Assembly (NCBI GenBank): GCA_036375715.1 | Contig: DASVBS010000004.1 | Span: 37,712 to 101,711, forward strand | Source: Longimicrobiaceae bacterium | Lineage (GTDB): Bacteria > Gemmatimonadota > Gemmatimonadetes > Longimicrobiales > Longimicrobiaceae | DNA: 64,000 nt | Direction of reading: 5' to 3' | Part shown: positions 1 to 8,899 of the stretch, one piece after another | How the letters are laid out: every line of letters begins with the position of its first letter | Numbering within the stretch: the stretch's first letter is position 1 | Made by a program: the position numbers and the translations under genes | Notes under the pieces: generated by a model | Seen by the model: the letters and a program-made list of their open reading frames with translations, nothing else | What the model was told of the DNA's origin: nothing | Database searches by the model: none

Positions 1-461
1 TGCTGGTCGGGTACAGCTACGGCGGGATGATTGTGACGGTGGTCGCCGACCGCGTCCCCGAACGTATCCGCAGGATCGTCTATCTGGACGCGTTCGTCCC
101 GCGCGATGGGGAGGCGCTGCAGGACATCATCCCGGAGCTGGCGGCCCGCATGGAGGCGCTGGCCAAGGAGAAGGGCGATGGCTGGCGCATCCCCCGCGAG
201 CCGCCGCAACCTCGCAAGACTCCGCAGCCGCTGGGCCCCTTTCGCGATCCCGTCCGCCTTCGCAATCCTGCGGCGAACGCGATTCCGCGCAGCTACGTCC
301 TCTTCTCCGGGAACAGCTTTCCTCACGCTCCGGTAATGGCCCGCATGGCCGAGCGCGCCCGTGAGGGTGGCTGGGAGGTAATGGATCGGCCCTGGGACCA
401 CACGGCGCCGGAAACCGAGCCGATCGCATTGGCGGAGCTGTTGCACGAGCTTGCGGATTGA
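1..461 (+). CDS. alpha/beta hydrolase, C-terminal part (5' end outside window)
   Basis: The reading frame is already open at the left edge, so the start lies upstream of the window. The first visible residues contain GYSYGG, the G-x-S-x-G nucleophile elbow of alpha/beta-hydrolase esterases, followed by the hydrophobic strand RIVYLDAFVP typical of the sheet after the elbow. Near the C-terminus RPWDHTAPETEP carries the likely catalytic His. About 150 residues are visible. The fold resembles small EstC/salicylate-esterase-like hydrolases, but the substrate cannot be told. The next gene starts about 100 bases downstream on the same strand. Family assignment is firm; the exact enzyme is unknown. 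Confidence 0.8.
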   Translation, partial: LVGYSYGGMIVTVVADRVPERIRRIVYLDAFVPRDGEALQDIIPELAARMEALAKEKGDGWRIPREPPQPRKTPQPLGPFRDPVRLRNPAANAIPRSYVLFSGNSFPHAPVMARMAERAREGGWEVMDRPWDHTAPETEPIALAELLHELAD

Positions 462-565
462 GACGGCCCCGTGGCGTCCTCTTGCGTCCCCCCGCCAGCA
501 TACTGATCTTACGAATTCCGACCCCACGGATCCCCTTGCACCCCCAACCCTGCCAGGAGCTTCGC

Positions 566-1144
566 ATGGCACGGAAGATCCTCATCATCACCGGCGACGC
601 CGGCGAGACCTACGAGACGCTCTACGCGATCCACCGTTTCCGCGAAGCGGGCTACCAGCCGGTCGTCGCGGCTCCGAGCAAGCGGCGACTGCACCTGGTC
701 ATCCATGACTTCGAGCCAGGCTGGGACACCTACGTGGAGCGCCCCGGATACCTGGTCGAGTCGGACGTCACCTTCGACGAGGTGAAGGTCGACGAATACG
801 AGGCGGTGTTGGTGATCGGCGGGCGCGCCCCCGAATACCTGCGCAACGACCAGCGGGTACTCCGCATCGTGCGCGAGTTCCGGGACCAGGATCGCTGGGT
901 TTTCGCCATCTGCCACGGCATCCAGGTGCTGGTGAGCGCTGGCTTCGCACCGGGAGCCCAGATGACGTGCTACGAGCACGTGCGCTACGAAGTAGAAGCG
1001 GCCGGGGGCACCTGGCACCCGCAGCAGGCGGTCCGCGACGGCAAGATGGTGACTGGCCAGACCTGGCAGTCTCATCCCGAGTTCTATCGCGAGATCTTCG
1101 CCTGCCTCGAGCAGTCGGTGCCCGAGGCAATCGCCGCCGACTGA
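566..1144 (+). CDS. DJ-1/PfpI family protein (class I glutamine amidotransferase-like)
   Basis: A 192-residue protein with the DJ-1/PfpI fold. It begins ARKILIITGDAGE and has the nucleophile motif AICHG with Cys116-His117; an acidic residue near position 14-17 could serve as the Cys partner, as in PfpI. Family members include proteases, deglycases/chaperones and isonitrile hydratases, so the reaction cannot be fixed from sequence. The frame is open further upstream, but ATG 566 is chosen because a Shine-Dalgarno-like caggag lies 7 bases before it and the protein then begins exactly at the first beta strand. It lies between a hydrolase and an aminotransferase on the same strand. Confidence 0.88.
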   Translation: MARKILIITGDAGETYETLYAIHRFREAGYQPVVAAPSKRRLHLVIHDFEPGWDTYVERPGYLVESDVTFDEVKVDEYEAVLVIGGRAPEYLRNDQRVLRIVREFRDQDRWVFAICHGIQVLVSAGFAPGAQMTCYEHVRYEVEAAGGTWHPQQAVRDGKMVTGQTWQSHPEFYREIFACLEQSVPEAIAAD

Positions 1145-1208
1145 CCCGCTCCATTGTCGGAACGCCCCGCGCCGCGGCCCCTCAGACGGGTCGCGGGCGG
1201 GGCATTTC

Positions 1209-2414
1209 GTGACCCGAACGATGACTCTCAGCACACCGATCACTGGCGGAGAAGCGGCGCGGACGCGTGCCATGCAGTCGCCGATCATCCCGATCGTCGG
1301 GGGGCTTGCCCGTAGCACCCCCGGGACGATTTCGCTCGGCCAGGGGGTGGTCTTCTACGGGCCGCCTCCGCAAGCGTTGGAGAGCCTCGCCAGCTTCGTC
1401 CCGGTGGCGGGGAACCACCTCTATGGCCCGGTCGACGGATCGCCCGAGCTGCAGGAGGAGATCCGCAAGAAGCTCGCGGCCGACAACGGGATCCGCCTCG
1501 CCGACGGCCAGCGAGTGGTGGTCACGGCGGGCGGAAACATGGCGTTCATGAACGCCATCAGCGCCATCGTGGATCCCGGCGACGAGGTCATCCTGCCGCT
1601 GCCGTACTACTTCAACCATGAGATGGCGGTGACCATGGTCGGGGGGAGAGTGGTCACTGTCCCCACCGGGGAGGACTACCAGCTGGACCCGGAGGTCGTG
1701 GCGCGAGCCATTACCGAACGGACGCGCGCAGTGGTGACGGTGTCCCCGAACAACCCCACGGGGGCGGTCTACCGCGAAGAAGTTCTGCGGGCAATCAACC
1801 GTCTCTGCCGCGAGCGCGGCGTCTATCACATCAGCGACGAAGCCTACGAATACTTCGTCTACGACGGCGCCTCACATTTCTCGCCCGGCTCGATTGAGGG
1901 GAGCGAAGAGTATACCATCTCGCTCTTCTCGCTCTCGAAAGCGTACGGCTTCGCCAGCTGGCGTATCGGCTACATGGTGGTGCCGGAGCACCTCTGGATG
2001 GCGATTCGCAAGGTGCAGGACACCGTCCTCATCTGCCCACCGCTGGTGTCGCAGCACGTTGCCGCCGCGGCGCTGCGGGTCGGCGCAGCCTACCCGCGGG
2101 AGCAGCTACGCGAGATCGCGCGAGCGCGACGGGCGGTGCTGGACCAGCTCCGGGCAGTCGAGTCGTTCTGCACAGTGATTCCGACGGAGGGTGCCTTCTA
2201 CCTGCTGCTCCGGGTTGATCTGAGCCAAGACCCCGTGGCGCTGGTCGAGCGCCTCATAAAGGAGCATCGGGTCGCGGTCATCCCGGGCACCACCTTCGGG
2301 CTGGAAGACGGCTGTTACCTGCGTCTGTCGTACGGAGCCCTGCGGGTCGCGGAGGTGGAGGAGGGGGTCGGGCGATTCGTTCGCGGCCTGAGCGCGATTG
2401 CGGCGGAGCGGTGA
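1209..2414 (+). CDS. PLP-dependent aminotransferase, class I/II
   Basis: A 401-residue fold-type I aminotransferase. NNPTG (residues 181-185), the PLP-ring Asp in ISDEAYEYF (about 210) and the Schiff-base lysine in SLSKAYGF (Lys244) are all present, and SWRIGY supplies further phosphate/substrate contacts. This is the aspartate-aminotransferase-like group used for amino-acid transamination; the donor and acceptor cannot be named from sequence. GTG 1209 is the first start; an in-frame ATG follows four codons later at 1221 and is equally possible. The gene is followed by a long array of heptanucleotide repeats and then by a convergent histidine kinase. Confidence 0.9.
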   Translation: MTRTMTLSTPITGGEAARTRAMQSPIIPIVGGLARSTPGTISLGQGVVFYGPPPQALESLASFVPVAGNHLYGPVDGSPELQEEIRKKLAADNGIRLADGQRVVVTAGGNMAFMNAISAIVDPGDEVILPLPYYFNHEMAVTMVGGRVVTVPTGEDYQLDPEVVARAITERTRAVVTVSPNNPTGAVYREEVLRAINRLCRERGVYHISDEAYEYFVYDGASHFSPGSIEGSEEYTISLFSLSKAYGFASWRIGYMVVPEHLWMAIRKVQDTVLICPPLVSQHVAAAALRVGAAYPREQLREIARARRAVLDQLRAVESFCTVIPTEGAFYLLLRVDLSQDPVALVERLIKEHRVAVIPGTTFGLEDGCYLRLSYGALRVAEVEEGVGRFVRGLSAIAAER

Positions 2415-2424
2415 GCGGAGGGAG

Positions 2425-2536
2425 GGATTACGAATTATGAATTACGAATTACGAATTACGGATTACGGATTACGGATTACGGATTACGGACAACGGATAA
2501 CGGACAACGGATAACGGATAGCGGATAACGGATAAC
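2425..2536. repeat. 16-unit heptanucleotide tandem array
   Basis: Sixteen consecutive 7-bp units fill the gap between two convergent genes. The unit drifts along the array: gaattac-type units first, then four ggattac, then alternating ggacaac/ggataac/ggatagc. Reads as heptapeptide repeats in any frame because 7 is not a multiple of 3. The same unit recurs in at least five other gaps in this window. It resembles in kind the short tandemly repeated repetitive (STRR) heptamers known from cyanobacteria. Confidence 0.9.
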
Positions 2537-2576
2537 GCCGGCCTGCAATTCTGAATTCGTGCTCGACGGCCCAGCT

Positions 2577-4523
2577 TCAGGATTCCGTCTGCGGCTTTCC
2601 CTTCGCCTGACCCGGCTCCACGACGTCCGCCGATTCGGCGGCGGGAAGCCACAGGGTGAAGCTGGATCCCCTGCCCGCCTCGCTCTCCACGGTGAGGCCC
2701 CCACCCATGGAGGTGGCGAGCCGCATGCTGATCGCGAGGCCAAGGCCGGCGCCGCCGTGTCGTCGCGTATAGCCGCTCTCCACCTGCACAAAGGGCTCGA
2801 AGATCCGCTCCCGCTGATCCGGCGCGATCCCCACCCCGGTATCTTCGACCACGATGCAGATCCTCCCGGCCTCACCTTCCGCATTCTCTTCGGAGCCGCA
2901 GCGAACCGTGCAGCGGCCTCCCTTCGGTGTGAACTTGATCGCGTTGGCGAGCAGGTTGACGATGATCTGCTGTACCGCGTGCGGATCACCCACGTAACGT
3001 AGATCCTCATTTTTCGCGCACGCCACGTCGATGGCGATCCCCTTGTCGGCCGCCTGTGGCTGCACGACCGTCACGGCGGTGTCGACGGCGTCCACGGCGG
3101 AAGCGACCACCCTCTCGGGTGTGAAGGCCCCCGCCTCCACGCGAGCGAGGTCGAGCACCTGGTCGACCAGCGCGGCGAGGTGACGTCCGCTCACCCGGAT
3201 CCGCTCCAGGTGCGCCTGCTGTTCCTCGGTGACGGGGCCGGCGAGTCCGATCTGGAGGAGGTCGGTGTACCCGATGATGGCGTTGATGGGTGTCCGGATC
3301 TCGTGAGACATCGTGGCCAGGAACTCCGATTTGGCCTGGTTCGCCGCCTCCGCCTCGGCGCGGGCGCGCTCCGCCTCGGCCACGGCCGACTCCAGGCGCC
3401 GGTTGGTGGACTCCACCTCGCGGGCAAGTCGCTGCGCCGTCTCGTACTGCTCGCGGAGCTGCTGGTGCGACGACTCAACCTGTTCCGCCATCGAGTTGAA
3501 GCTGCGCGCGAGCGTCCCCAACTCGTCGGCTCGGTCCAGATCGATGCGGGAGCTGTAGTCCCCCCGGGCGATCGCTTCCGAGGCCAGTCGCAGCCTGCTG
3601 ACCGGTCCCGTGATCCCACGGCTCAGGAACCAGGCGGAGACGGCGCCGAGGAGACTCAGCAGGGCGATGGAGATGAGGCCGCGGCGCAGAAAGGTGTTCG
3701 GTCGCGCCATGACCGACGCGAGGGGCTGCTGCACGATCACGCGCAGCGGCGTTCCCGCGAGGTCGGCCACGTAGGCGATCTGTTCCGCGCCGCCGGGCTC
3801 GCGGTAATGGACGGCACCGCGGAAGGGCCAGCCGCCGGGCGCCCGCCGCTCCAGGCCGTCCAGGCCGATCCACAGATCGCTCTGCGGCTCGGCGAAGCGG
3901 AACGTCAGATCGGCTCCCAACCAGCTCGCGAGCTCGGCCTCGGTCTCGGGCGAGCCCACCCGCCGCAGCTCCGAAAGGTATCCCAGAACCTCGCCTCCGC
4001 TTCCTCTGACCGGCTCCGCGAGCCAGTAGAACCCCTCGCCGGCCAAGCTGAACAGCGGTCCGAAGGCACCTGAATCCGGGAGAAGGTCGGGAGCGGGCGA
4101 CGCAGCCGCGCGCATCAGACGTGGCTCCTCCGAGCGCACGCTGGTGATACGGGGGCTCCGCGCGGCGTCCAGCAGGACCACCGCCGTCGTCAGGTAGCCA
4201 TTGACTCCGTCGACCGCGGCTCGTGCCGACGCCTCGCTGCCACCTTCGGCACCCGAGAGGAAGTCAACGATTGCCTTGCTCCGCGCGGTCCTCCTCAGCT
4301 GCTGCAGTCGCTCGCTGAGCAGCGGGGCGGTGTAGTCCGAGAAGCGCACGGCCACCAGCATCAGTCGCTCCCGCCCGCTCTCCAGCGCCGCGGTGCGGAC
4401 CTCGAGGTACGCCCACAGACCGCCGATCGCGAGCGTCACCACCAGTAGGGAGGTGATCAGGAGGGGGAGCTTACGCTCGAGGGAGAGGCCGGACGCCGGT
4501 CGACGGAAGAGGTCTGCGATCAT
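2577..4523 (-). CDS. membrane-bound sensor histidine kinase (HAMP, HisKA, HATPase)
   Basis: A 648-residue sensor kinase. An N-terminal transmembrane segment (about residues 18-38) is followed by a roughly 240-residue extracytoplasmic sensor, a second membrane segment near residue 285, a HAMP linker (SRGITGPVSRLRLASEAIARG), a coiled coil rich in Glu/Arg/Ala, the phospho-acceptor motif SHEIRTPINA (His407), and a HATPase with N box (IIVNLLANAIKF), DTGVGI and GGAGLGLAIS. It therefore has everything needed for autophosphorylation; no receiver domain is present and no response regulator is adjacent. The signal sensed is unknown. It is convergent with the aminotransferase gene. Confidence 0.92.
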   Translation of the reverse strand: MIADLFRRPASGLSLERKLPLLITSLLVVTLAIGGLWAYLEVRTAALESGRERLMLVAVRFSDYTAPLLSERLQQLRRTARSKAIVDFLSGAEGGSEASARAAVDGVNGYLTTAVVLLDAARSPRITSVRSEEPRLMRAAASPAPDLLPDSGAFGPLFSLAGEGFYWLAEPVRGSGGEVLGYLSELRRVGSPETEAELASWLGADLTFRFAEPQSDLWIGLDGLERRAPGGWPFRGAVHYREPGGAEQIAYVADLAGTPLRVIVQQPLASVMARPNTFLRRGLISIALLSLLGAVSAWFLSRGITGPVSRLRLASEAIARGDYSSRIDLDRADELGTLARSFNSMAEQVESSHQQLREQYETAQRLAREVESTNRRLESAVAEAERARAEAEAANQAKSEFLATMSHEIRTPINAIIGYTDLLQIGLAGPVTEEQQAHLERIRVSGRHLAALVDQVLDLARVEAGAFTPERVVASAVDAVDTAVTVVQPQAADKGIAIDVACAKNEDLRYVGDPHAVQQIIVNLLANAIKFTPKGGRCTVRCGSEENAEGEAGRICIVVEDTGVGIAPDQRERIFEPFVQVESGYTRRHGGAGLGLAISMRLATSMGGGLTVESEAGRGSSFTLWLPAAESADVVEPGQAKGKPQTES

Positions 4524-4644
4524 CCTCGCAGCTGCTGCAGAAGAAGATTGCGCGGGCAGAGGGGCGCGTAGGATCGGTAGTAGGGGCGGTAGCCCCAGCC
4601 TGGAAGGTACGGCACGCGCCGGAATCTGCCAATGACCCGCCGGC

Positions 4645-5061
4645 TCAGCTCATTCGCAGTCGGTGGAAGCAGACCTGGTTGTCACAGCTCGCACAATACA
4701 CGATCCACCCTGCCCGGCCACATTGCTGCGTCCAGGTCCACAGCGGGCTCTGGAAGAAGATCCACTCGAGCTCCTCGGCGGCGCGTCCACAGCCGAAACA
4801 CGAGCGCGAGACCGCCGCGTACTTCAGCCGCGCGGCCGCCGCGTCGTTGGCGGCCTGCAGGGCGAGGTCTCCTCGGCAGGCATCCACGTCCGCGCGCGGA
4901 AAGATGGCAAAGTGCTGCCGCCCCGCGAGCAGTTCCCAGTTCGTGTCCGACTCCGCGCGTAGCGATTGCCGCCACGCCCTCTGCTGCAACGCCTCCTCCC
5001 GCCATTCGCGGAGGAGCGCGATCCAGCGCCTCAGCAACGGCGACGAAGCGAGCGGCACCAT
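4645..5061 (-). CDS. hypothetical protein with two CxxC-type motifs
   Basis: A 138-residue protein without a recognised family. The N-terminal half is helical and rich in Arg/Glu/Trp (LLRRWIALLREWREEALQQR). The C-terminal half has CFGCG and, about 40 residues later, CASCDNQVC, which together could form a zinc-ribbon-like site. The frame continues upstream to 5166, but that extension reads through the gaattac repeat (VIRNSL), so ATG 5061 is preferred; no clear Shine-Dalgarno is seen. It lies upstream of and co-directional with the histidine kinase. Existence as a gene is likely from its non-shadow composition; function unknown. Confidence 0.5.
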   Translation of the reverse strand: MVPLASSPLLRRWIALLREWREEALQQRAWRQSLRAESDTNWELLAGRQHFAIFPRADVDACRGDLALQAANDAAAARLKYAAVSRSCFGCGRAAEELEWIFFQSPLWTWTQQCGRAGWIVYCASCDNQVCFHRLRMS

Positions 5062-5253
5062 GGTTCGGGGAGGTTGCAGGGAATTACGAATTACGGATGA
5101 CTGGTGGTTCACCGGCGGTGGACCTCTGCCGGCTTTGGACGTAGGGCCGAGGGCTTGTGTACACATGGGAATTCGTAATTCGTAATTCGTAATTGGAGCC
5201 GGTCGCGCGCCCCTCGCACAGAACTATCGACAACTCCGCGCCCGCGCCGTAGA

Positions 5254-5270
5254 GTTCAGATCATCTGAAC
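5254..5270. promoter_or_regulatory. 17-bp perfect inverted repeat, putative operator
   Basis: gttcagat-c-atctgaac is a perfect palindrome around a single central base, in the promoter region of the ThuA-type lipoprotein gene. It lies five bases from a second palindrome. The arms contain gttca/tgaac as does the second site. The binding regulator is not in this window. Confidence 0.6.
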
Positions 5271-5275
5271 CAACT

Positions 5276-5291
5276 CTTGAACCGGTTCAAG
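5276..5291. promoter_or_regulatory. 16-bp perfect palindrome, LacI-family-like operator
   Basis: cttgaaccggttcaag is a perfect palindrome with the central C-G step characteristic of LacI/GalR-family operators. It is about 260 bases before the start of the sugar-utilisation block (ThuA-propeller lipoprotein, Gfo/Idh, epimerase), consistent with carbohydrate-responsive repression. No LacI-type gene is visible here, so the regulator would act in trans. Confidence 0.65.
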
Positions 5292-5553
5292 CTGTACACG
5301 AACTGAGCGCGGCTGAGCCGGGCGGCACGCGCCTCGAGGGGTGACTTGCGGCTTGCGGAGTGGTAGTTCGCGTGCAATTCTTAGGCGATCGTCCGTACCA
5401 CCCACGCGTTTTCTCGGGCCTTCGGGCTCTTCCGGCTCTTCCAGAAGTACGTGGTCAGAGCCACGTTCAACCGGTTTCAGCCGAGACCGGTGCTGCCGGC
5501 GTTATTGGGCTTGTCGTAGGCTTCCTTTCACCCTCCAGTCAGGTCAAGCAGAG

Positions 5554-8500
5554 ATGAGATCTTTCCTACGAGGCGCAGGCCGTCAAAGGGTTCTGCTTGC
5601 CTTCGTGCTGGCGCTCGTCGGCGCGTGTGGCGGTGTGCAGCCGCAGACGCAGCCGACCAGCGGTCAGGCGCAGGCACGGCAGGACGAACCTCGCCGGATA
5701 GAGGTGCTGTTCCTGGGCCACGAGTCCATGCACCATCCCTCGGATTCGGCCGTGGCGATCCTCTCTCAGGCACTCTCCAAGGAAGGGATCAACTTCTCGT
5801 ACACGACCGATCCGGACGATCTCAACCCGGAGAACCTGGCCAGGTACGACGCCCTGATCCTCTATGCCAACCACGATTCGATCACGCCCTCGCAGGAGCG
5901 CGCGCTGCTCGACTTCGTGGAAGGCGGCAAGGGATTCCTCCCCATCCACTCCGCCTCGCACTGCTTCCGGAACTCGGCGGAGGTGATCGCGCTCATCGGC
6001 GGGCAGTTCGACCGCCACGGCGTGGGCACCTTCACGGCGCAGATCGTGGCGCCCGACCACCCGGTGATGCAGGGGATCCAGCCCTTCGAGACCTGGGACG
6101 AGACGTACATCCACAAGAACCACAATCCGGAAGGCCGGACGGTCCTGATGGAGCGGGTGGAGGCTGGCCACCGCGAGCCGTGGACGTGGGTACGTGAGCA
6201 GGGGAAGGGACGGGTCTTCTACACTGCCTACGGACACGACGGCCGCACGTGGAACCAGCCGGAGTTCCAGAAGCTGATCTTCAACGCCATCCTGTGGGCC
6301 GTGGGAGACGAGGTCCGTGCTCAGTGGGAGAAGCTCGACCTGCCGGAGCTGGAGTACACCGAGAGCAGCCGCATTCCCAATTACGAGCGCCGCAACCCGC
6401 CGCTGAAGCTGCAGCAGCCGCTCTCCCCCGAGGAGTCGATGCAGCACATCCAGGTGCCGGCGGGCTTCGAGCTGCAGCTCTTCGCCTCCGAGCCGGACAT
6501 CGTGAAGCCGATCGCGATGGCCTGGGACGAGCGAGGCCGGCTCTGGATCGCCGAGACGATCGACTACCCGAACGAGATCCATCCCGGAGTGCCGGGGCGT
6601 GACCGGATCAAGATCCTGGAGGATACGGACGGAGACGGCCGCGCTGACAAGTTCACCGTCTTCGCGGACAGCCTGAACATCCCCACCGGGCTCGTCTTCG
6701 CGAACGGGGGCCTGATCGTGTCGCAGGCGCCGGACATCCTCTTCTTCAAGGACACCGACGGAGACGACCGGGCCGACGTGAAGCAGGTGCTGGTCAGTGG
6801 CTTCGGTGTCCGCGACACCCACGCGGGGCCGAGCAACCTGCGCTACGGGTTCGACAACCGTATCTGGGGTGCAGTGGGTTACAGCGGCTTCGAGCAGGGT
6901 GAGCTGGACTTCGGTCAGGCGATCTGGAGCATGAACCCCGACGGCTCCGACATTCGCCACGAGGCCAGCTTCAGCAACAACACCTGGGGGCTCGGGTTCT
7001 CCGAGACCAACGACATCTTCGGCTCCACCGCGAACAATACCCACGCGGTGTACGTGGGCATCCCGCGCCGGTACGTTGAGGACGTGCGCGGGCTACCGAG
7101 CCGCGCGGGGAGCCAGAAGATTGATGGCCACTACGCCATGATGCCGATCACGCCGAACGTGCGGCAGGTGGACGTGCACGGTGGCTTTACCGCGGCGGCC
7201 GGCTTCAACCTCTACACCGCCCGTGAGTATCCGCGTGAGTACTGGAACCGGGTCGGTCTGGTGAGCGAGCCCACCGGCGGCGTGCTGCACCGGGCGATCC
7301 TGGAGAAGGTGGGAGCCGGCTTCCAGGAGAAGGACGGCAAGAACCTCCTGGCGGCGGTGGACGAGTGGGTGGGACCGGTCGACGCGCAGGTCGGCCCTGA
7401 TGGGCAGGTCTGGGTAGCCGACTGGTACAACTTCATCATCCAGCACAACCCGACCCCTCCGGGATTCGAGACCGGCGAGGGGAACGCCTATGTCAACCCG
7501 CTGCGCGACAAGACCCACGGACGTATCTATCGGATCGTCTACCGGGGGTCCAACGGCGACGACCAGCCCCGGTCGCTGAGCGCCGATCGTCCGCAGGAGC
7601 TGGTGCGGGCTCTGGAGGACGACAACATGTTCTGGCGGATGACCGCGCAGCGACTGCTGGTCGAGCGCGGCAACACGGACGTCGTCCCGCAGCTCATCGA
7701 GCTGGTGGGCAGCCGGCGCACCGACGAGCTCGGGCTGGCGCCGGGCCCCCTGCACGCACTCTGGACCCTGCACGGCCTGGGGCAGCTCGACGGCTCCAAC
7801 CCGCGGGCCACCGAGGCGGCCGTACGTGCGCTACGCCATCCGGTGGCGAGTGTTCGGAAGGCGGCACTGCAGGTCCTGCCAGCGGACGCGCAGTTGCTGG
7901 AGCGGCTGCAGAGCTCCGGAGTTCTCGCCGACCCGGATCCATACACCCGCCTGGCCGCCATTCTCCGGCTGGCGGAGGTTCCCGAGTCGCAGCAGCTCGG
8001 AGCCGAGCTCTACCGTATGAGCCTCGACTCGACGATTGCCAACGATCGGTGGCTGTCCGATGCGGTCTATGTCGCGGCGGCGAAGCACCGGCCCGGGTTC
8101 CTGGCCGCATACGAGGCCGCTCTGGGACAGGCCGAGTACCGCGCGCTCGCCGATCGTCTGGCCGCGGAGGTGGCCGCGGGGCCGCGTCGGCAGCAGGAGC
8201 AGACCTGGCCCCCGCGTGAGGAGAACACGGAGAATCAGCGGCCGGTCGCCGAGCGCCTCCTGATGGCGTACGTGGAGGACGTGGTCGGGCCGATCCAGCG
8301 TCCGCAGAACGCCGGCAACTTCCGGGGTGGAGCGCGTGAGGACCTGCCCGTCTTCGAGCTCGCCATCTCCGTGATCCCCGGGCAGCTCAAGTTCGAGGTG
8401 CCGGAGTTCACCGTGCGTCCGGGACAGCGGGTCCGCATCACCCTGACTAACCCGGACGACATGCAGCACAACCTGCTGATCCTGCGCCCGGGTACCCTGG

Positions 8501-8733
8501 AGGCGGTGGGCGCTCTGGCGGACGCTCTGGCTTCCACGCCGGACGCCGCCGAGCTGAATTACGTTCCCGCCACGCCCGACGTGATGTGGTACACGCCGCT
8601 CGTCAGCACGGGGGAGTCGACGGTACTGGAGTTCGTCGCACCGCGCGAGGAAAACGATTACCCCTACGTGTGCACCTTCCCGGGCCACTGGCGGGTGATG
8701 CAGGGCGTGATGCACGTGACTGAAGAAGAGTAG
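5554..8733 (+). CDS. lipoprotein: ThuA domain + beta-propeller dehydrogenase-like + HEAT + C-terminal cupredoxin
   Basis: A 1059-residue exported protein. The lipobox LVGAC near residue 23 predicts lipid anchoring. A ThuA (trehalose-utilisation-like) domain spans about residues 45-255. A six-bladed propeller of the putative membrane-bound dehydrogenase type (VPAGFELQLFASEP, repeated DTDGDGRAD loops) follows at about 290-690, then helical HEAT-like repeats to about 860. A plastocyanin/azurin-like domain closes the protein: MQHN plus CTFPGHWRVM supply the His, Cys, His and Met ligands of a type 1 copper site. The copper domain takes the place where relatives often carry a cytochrome c. The start at 5554 is chosen because it gives a clean signal peptide; the frame is open from 5341. 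A periplasmic or outer-membrane sugar dehydrogenase passing electrons to copper is an inference. Confidence 0.88.
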   Translation: MRSFLRGAGRQRVLLAFVLALVGACGGVQPQTQPTSGQAQARQDEPRRIEVLFLGHESMHHPSDSAVAILSQALSKEGINFSYTTDPDDLNPENLARYDALILYANHDSITPSQERALLDFVEGGKGFLPIHSASHCFRNSAEVIALIGGQFDRHGVGTFTAQIVAPDHPVMQGIQPFETWDETYIHKNHNPEGRTVLMERVEAGHREPWTWVREQGKGRVFYTAYGHDGRTWNQPEFQKLIFNAILWAVGDEVRAQWEKLDLPELEYTESSRIPNYERRNPPLKLQQPLSPEESMQHIQVPAGFELQLFASEPDIVKPIAMAWDERGRLWIAETIDYPNEIHPGVPGRDRIKILEDTDGDGRADKFTVFADSLNIPTGLVFANGGLIVSQAPDILFFKDTDGDDRADVKQVLVSGFGVRDTHAGPSNLRYGFDNRIWGAVGYSGFEQGELDFGQAIWSMNPDGSDIRHEASFSNNTWGLGFSETNDIFGSTANNTHAVYVGIPRRYVEDVRGLPSRAGSQKIDGHYAMMPITPNVRQVDVHGGFTAAAGFNLYTAREYPREYWNRVGLVSEPTGGVLHRAILEKVGAGFQEKDGKNLLAAVDEWVGPVDAQVGPDGQVWVADWYNFIIQHNPTPPGFETGEGNAYVNPLRDKTHGRIYRIVYRGSNGDDQPRSLSADRPQELVRALEDDNMFWRMTAQRLLVERGNTDVVPQLIELVGSRRTDELGLAPGPLHALWTLHGLGQLDGSNPRATEAAVRALRHPVASVRKAALQVLPADAQLLERLQSSGVLADPDPYTRLAAILRLAEVPESQQLGAELYRMSLDSTIANDRWLSDAVYVAAAKHRPGFLAAYEAALGQAEYRALADRLAAEVAAGPRRQQEQTWPPREENTENQRPVAERLLMAYVEDVVGPIQRPQNAGNFRGGAREDLPVFELAISVIPGQLKFEVPEFTVRPGQRVRITLTNPDDMQHNLLILRPGTLEAVGALADALASTPDAAELNYVPATPDVMWYTPLVSTGESTVLEFVAPREENDYPYVCTFPGHWRVMQGVMHVTEEE

Positions 8734-8854
8734 CGAGAAGCTAGAAGCTAGAAGCTAGAATTCTTTCCGGTGCGATCGCCGCGGGCGCGTAGGGTCGCCC
8801 CGCCGCAAGGAAGCCCGAAGAGGAATTCTAGCTTCTAGCTCCTAGCTTCTCGCT
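8732..8854. repeat. 32-bp inverted repeat made of heptamers (gctagaa type), 59-bp spacer
   Basis: The arms 8732-8763 and 8823-8854 are reverse complements with one mismatch over 32 bases; each is three to four copies of a 7-bp unit (gaagcta). The left arm starts inside the stop codon of the lipoprotein gene. Transcription across it would give a long RNA hairpin between this gene and the co-directional Gfo/Idh gene. The right arm continues into a pyrimidine-rich stretch up to the next start codon. Confidence 0.85.
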
Positions 8855-8899
8855 TCTTCTTCTAACTTTCTCAACCTTCTCAATTCTAACCGTTCCGCT

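Larger units (their letters stand above)
5062..5553. other. 492-bp divergent intergenic region with inverted heptamer repeats and operators
   Basis: No convincing gene. It carries a left gaattac repeat pair (5081-5100), an oppositely oriented gtaattc array (5170-5195), and then two palindromes at 5254-5270 and 5276-5291 that look like regulator sites for the downstream lipoprotein gene. A frame open from 5341 is an upstream extension of the lipoprotein gene without a signal peptide and is not favoured. A further half-site-like caaccggtttcag occurs near 5468-5480. Confidence 0.6.

Noticed and set aside
8732..8854. CRISPR-like repeats
   Set aside because: Only two arms, inverted to each other, made of heptamers; no spaced direct repeats or cas genes.
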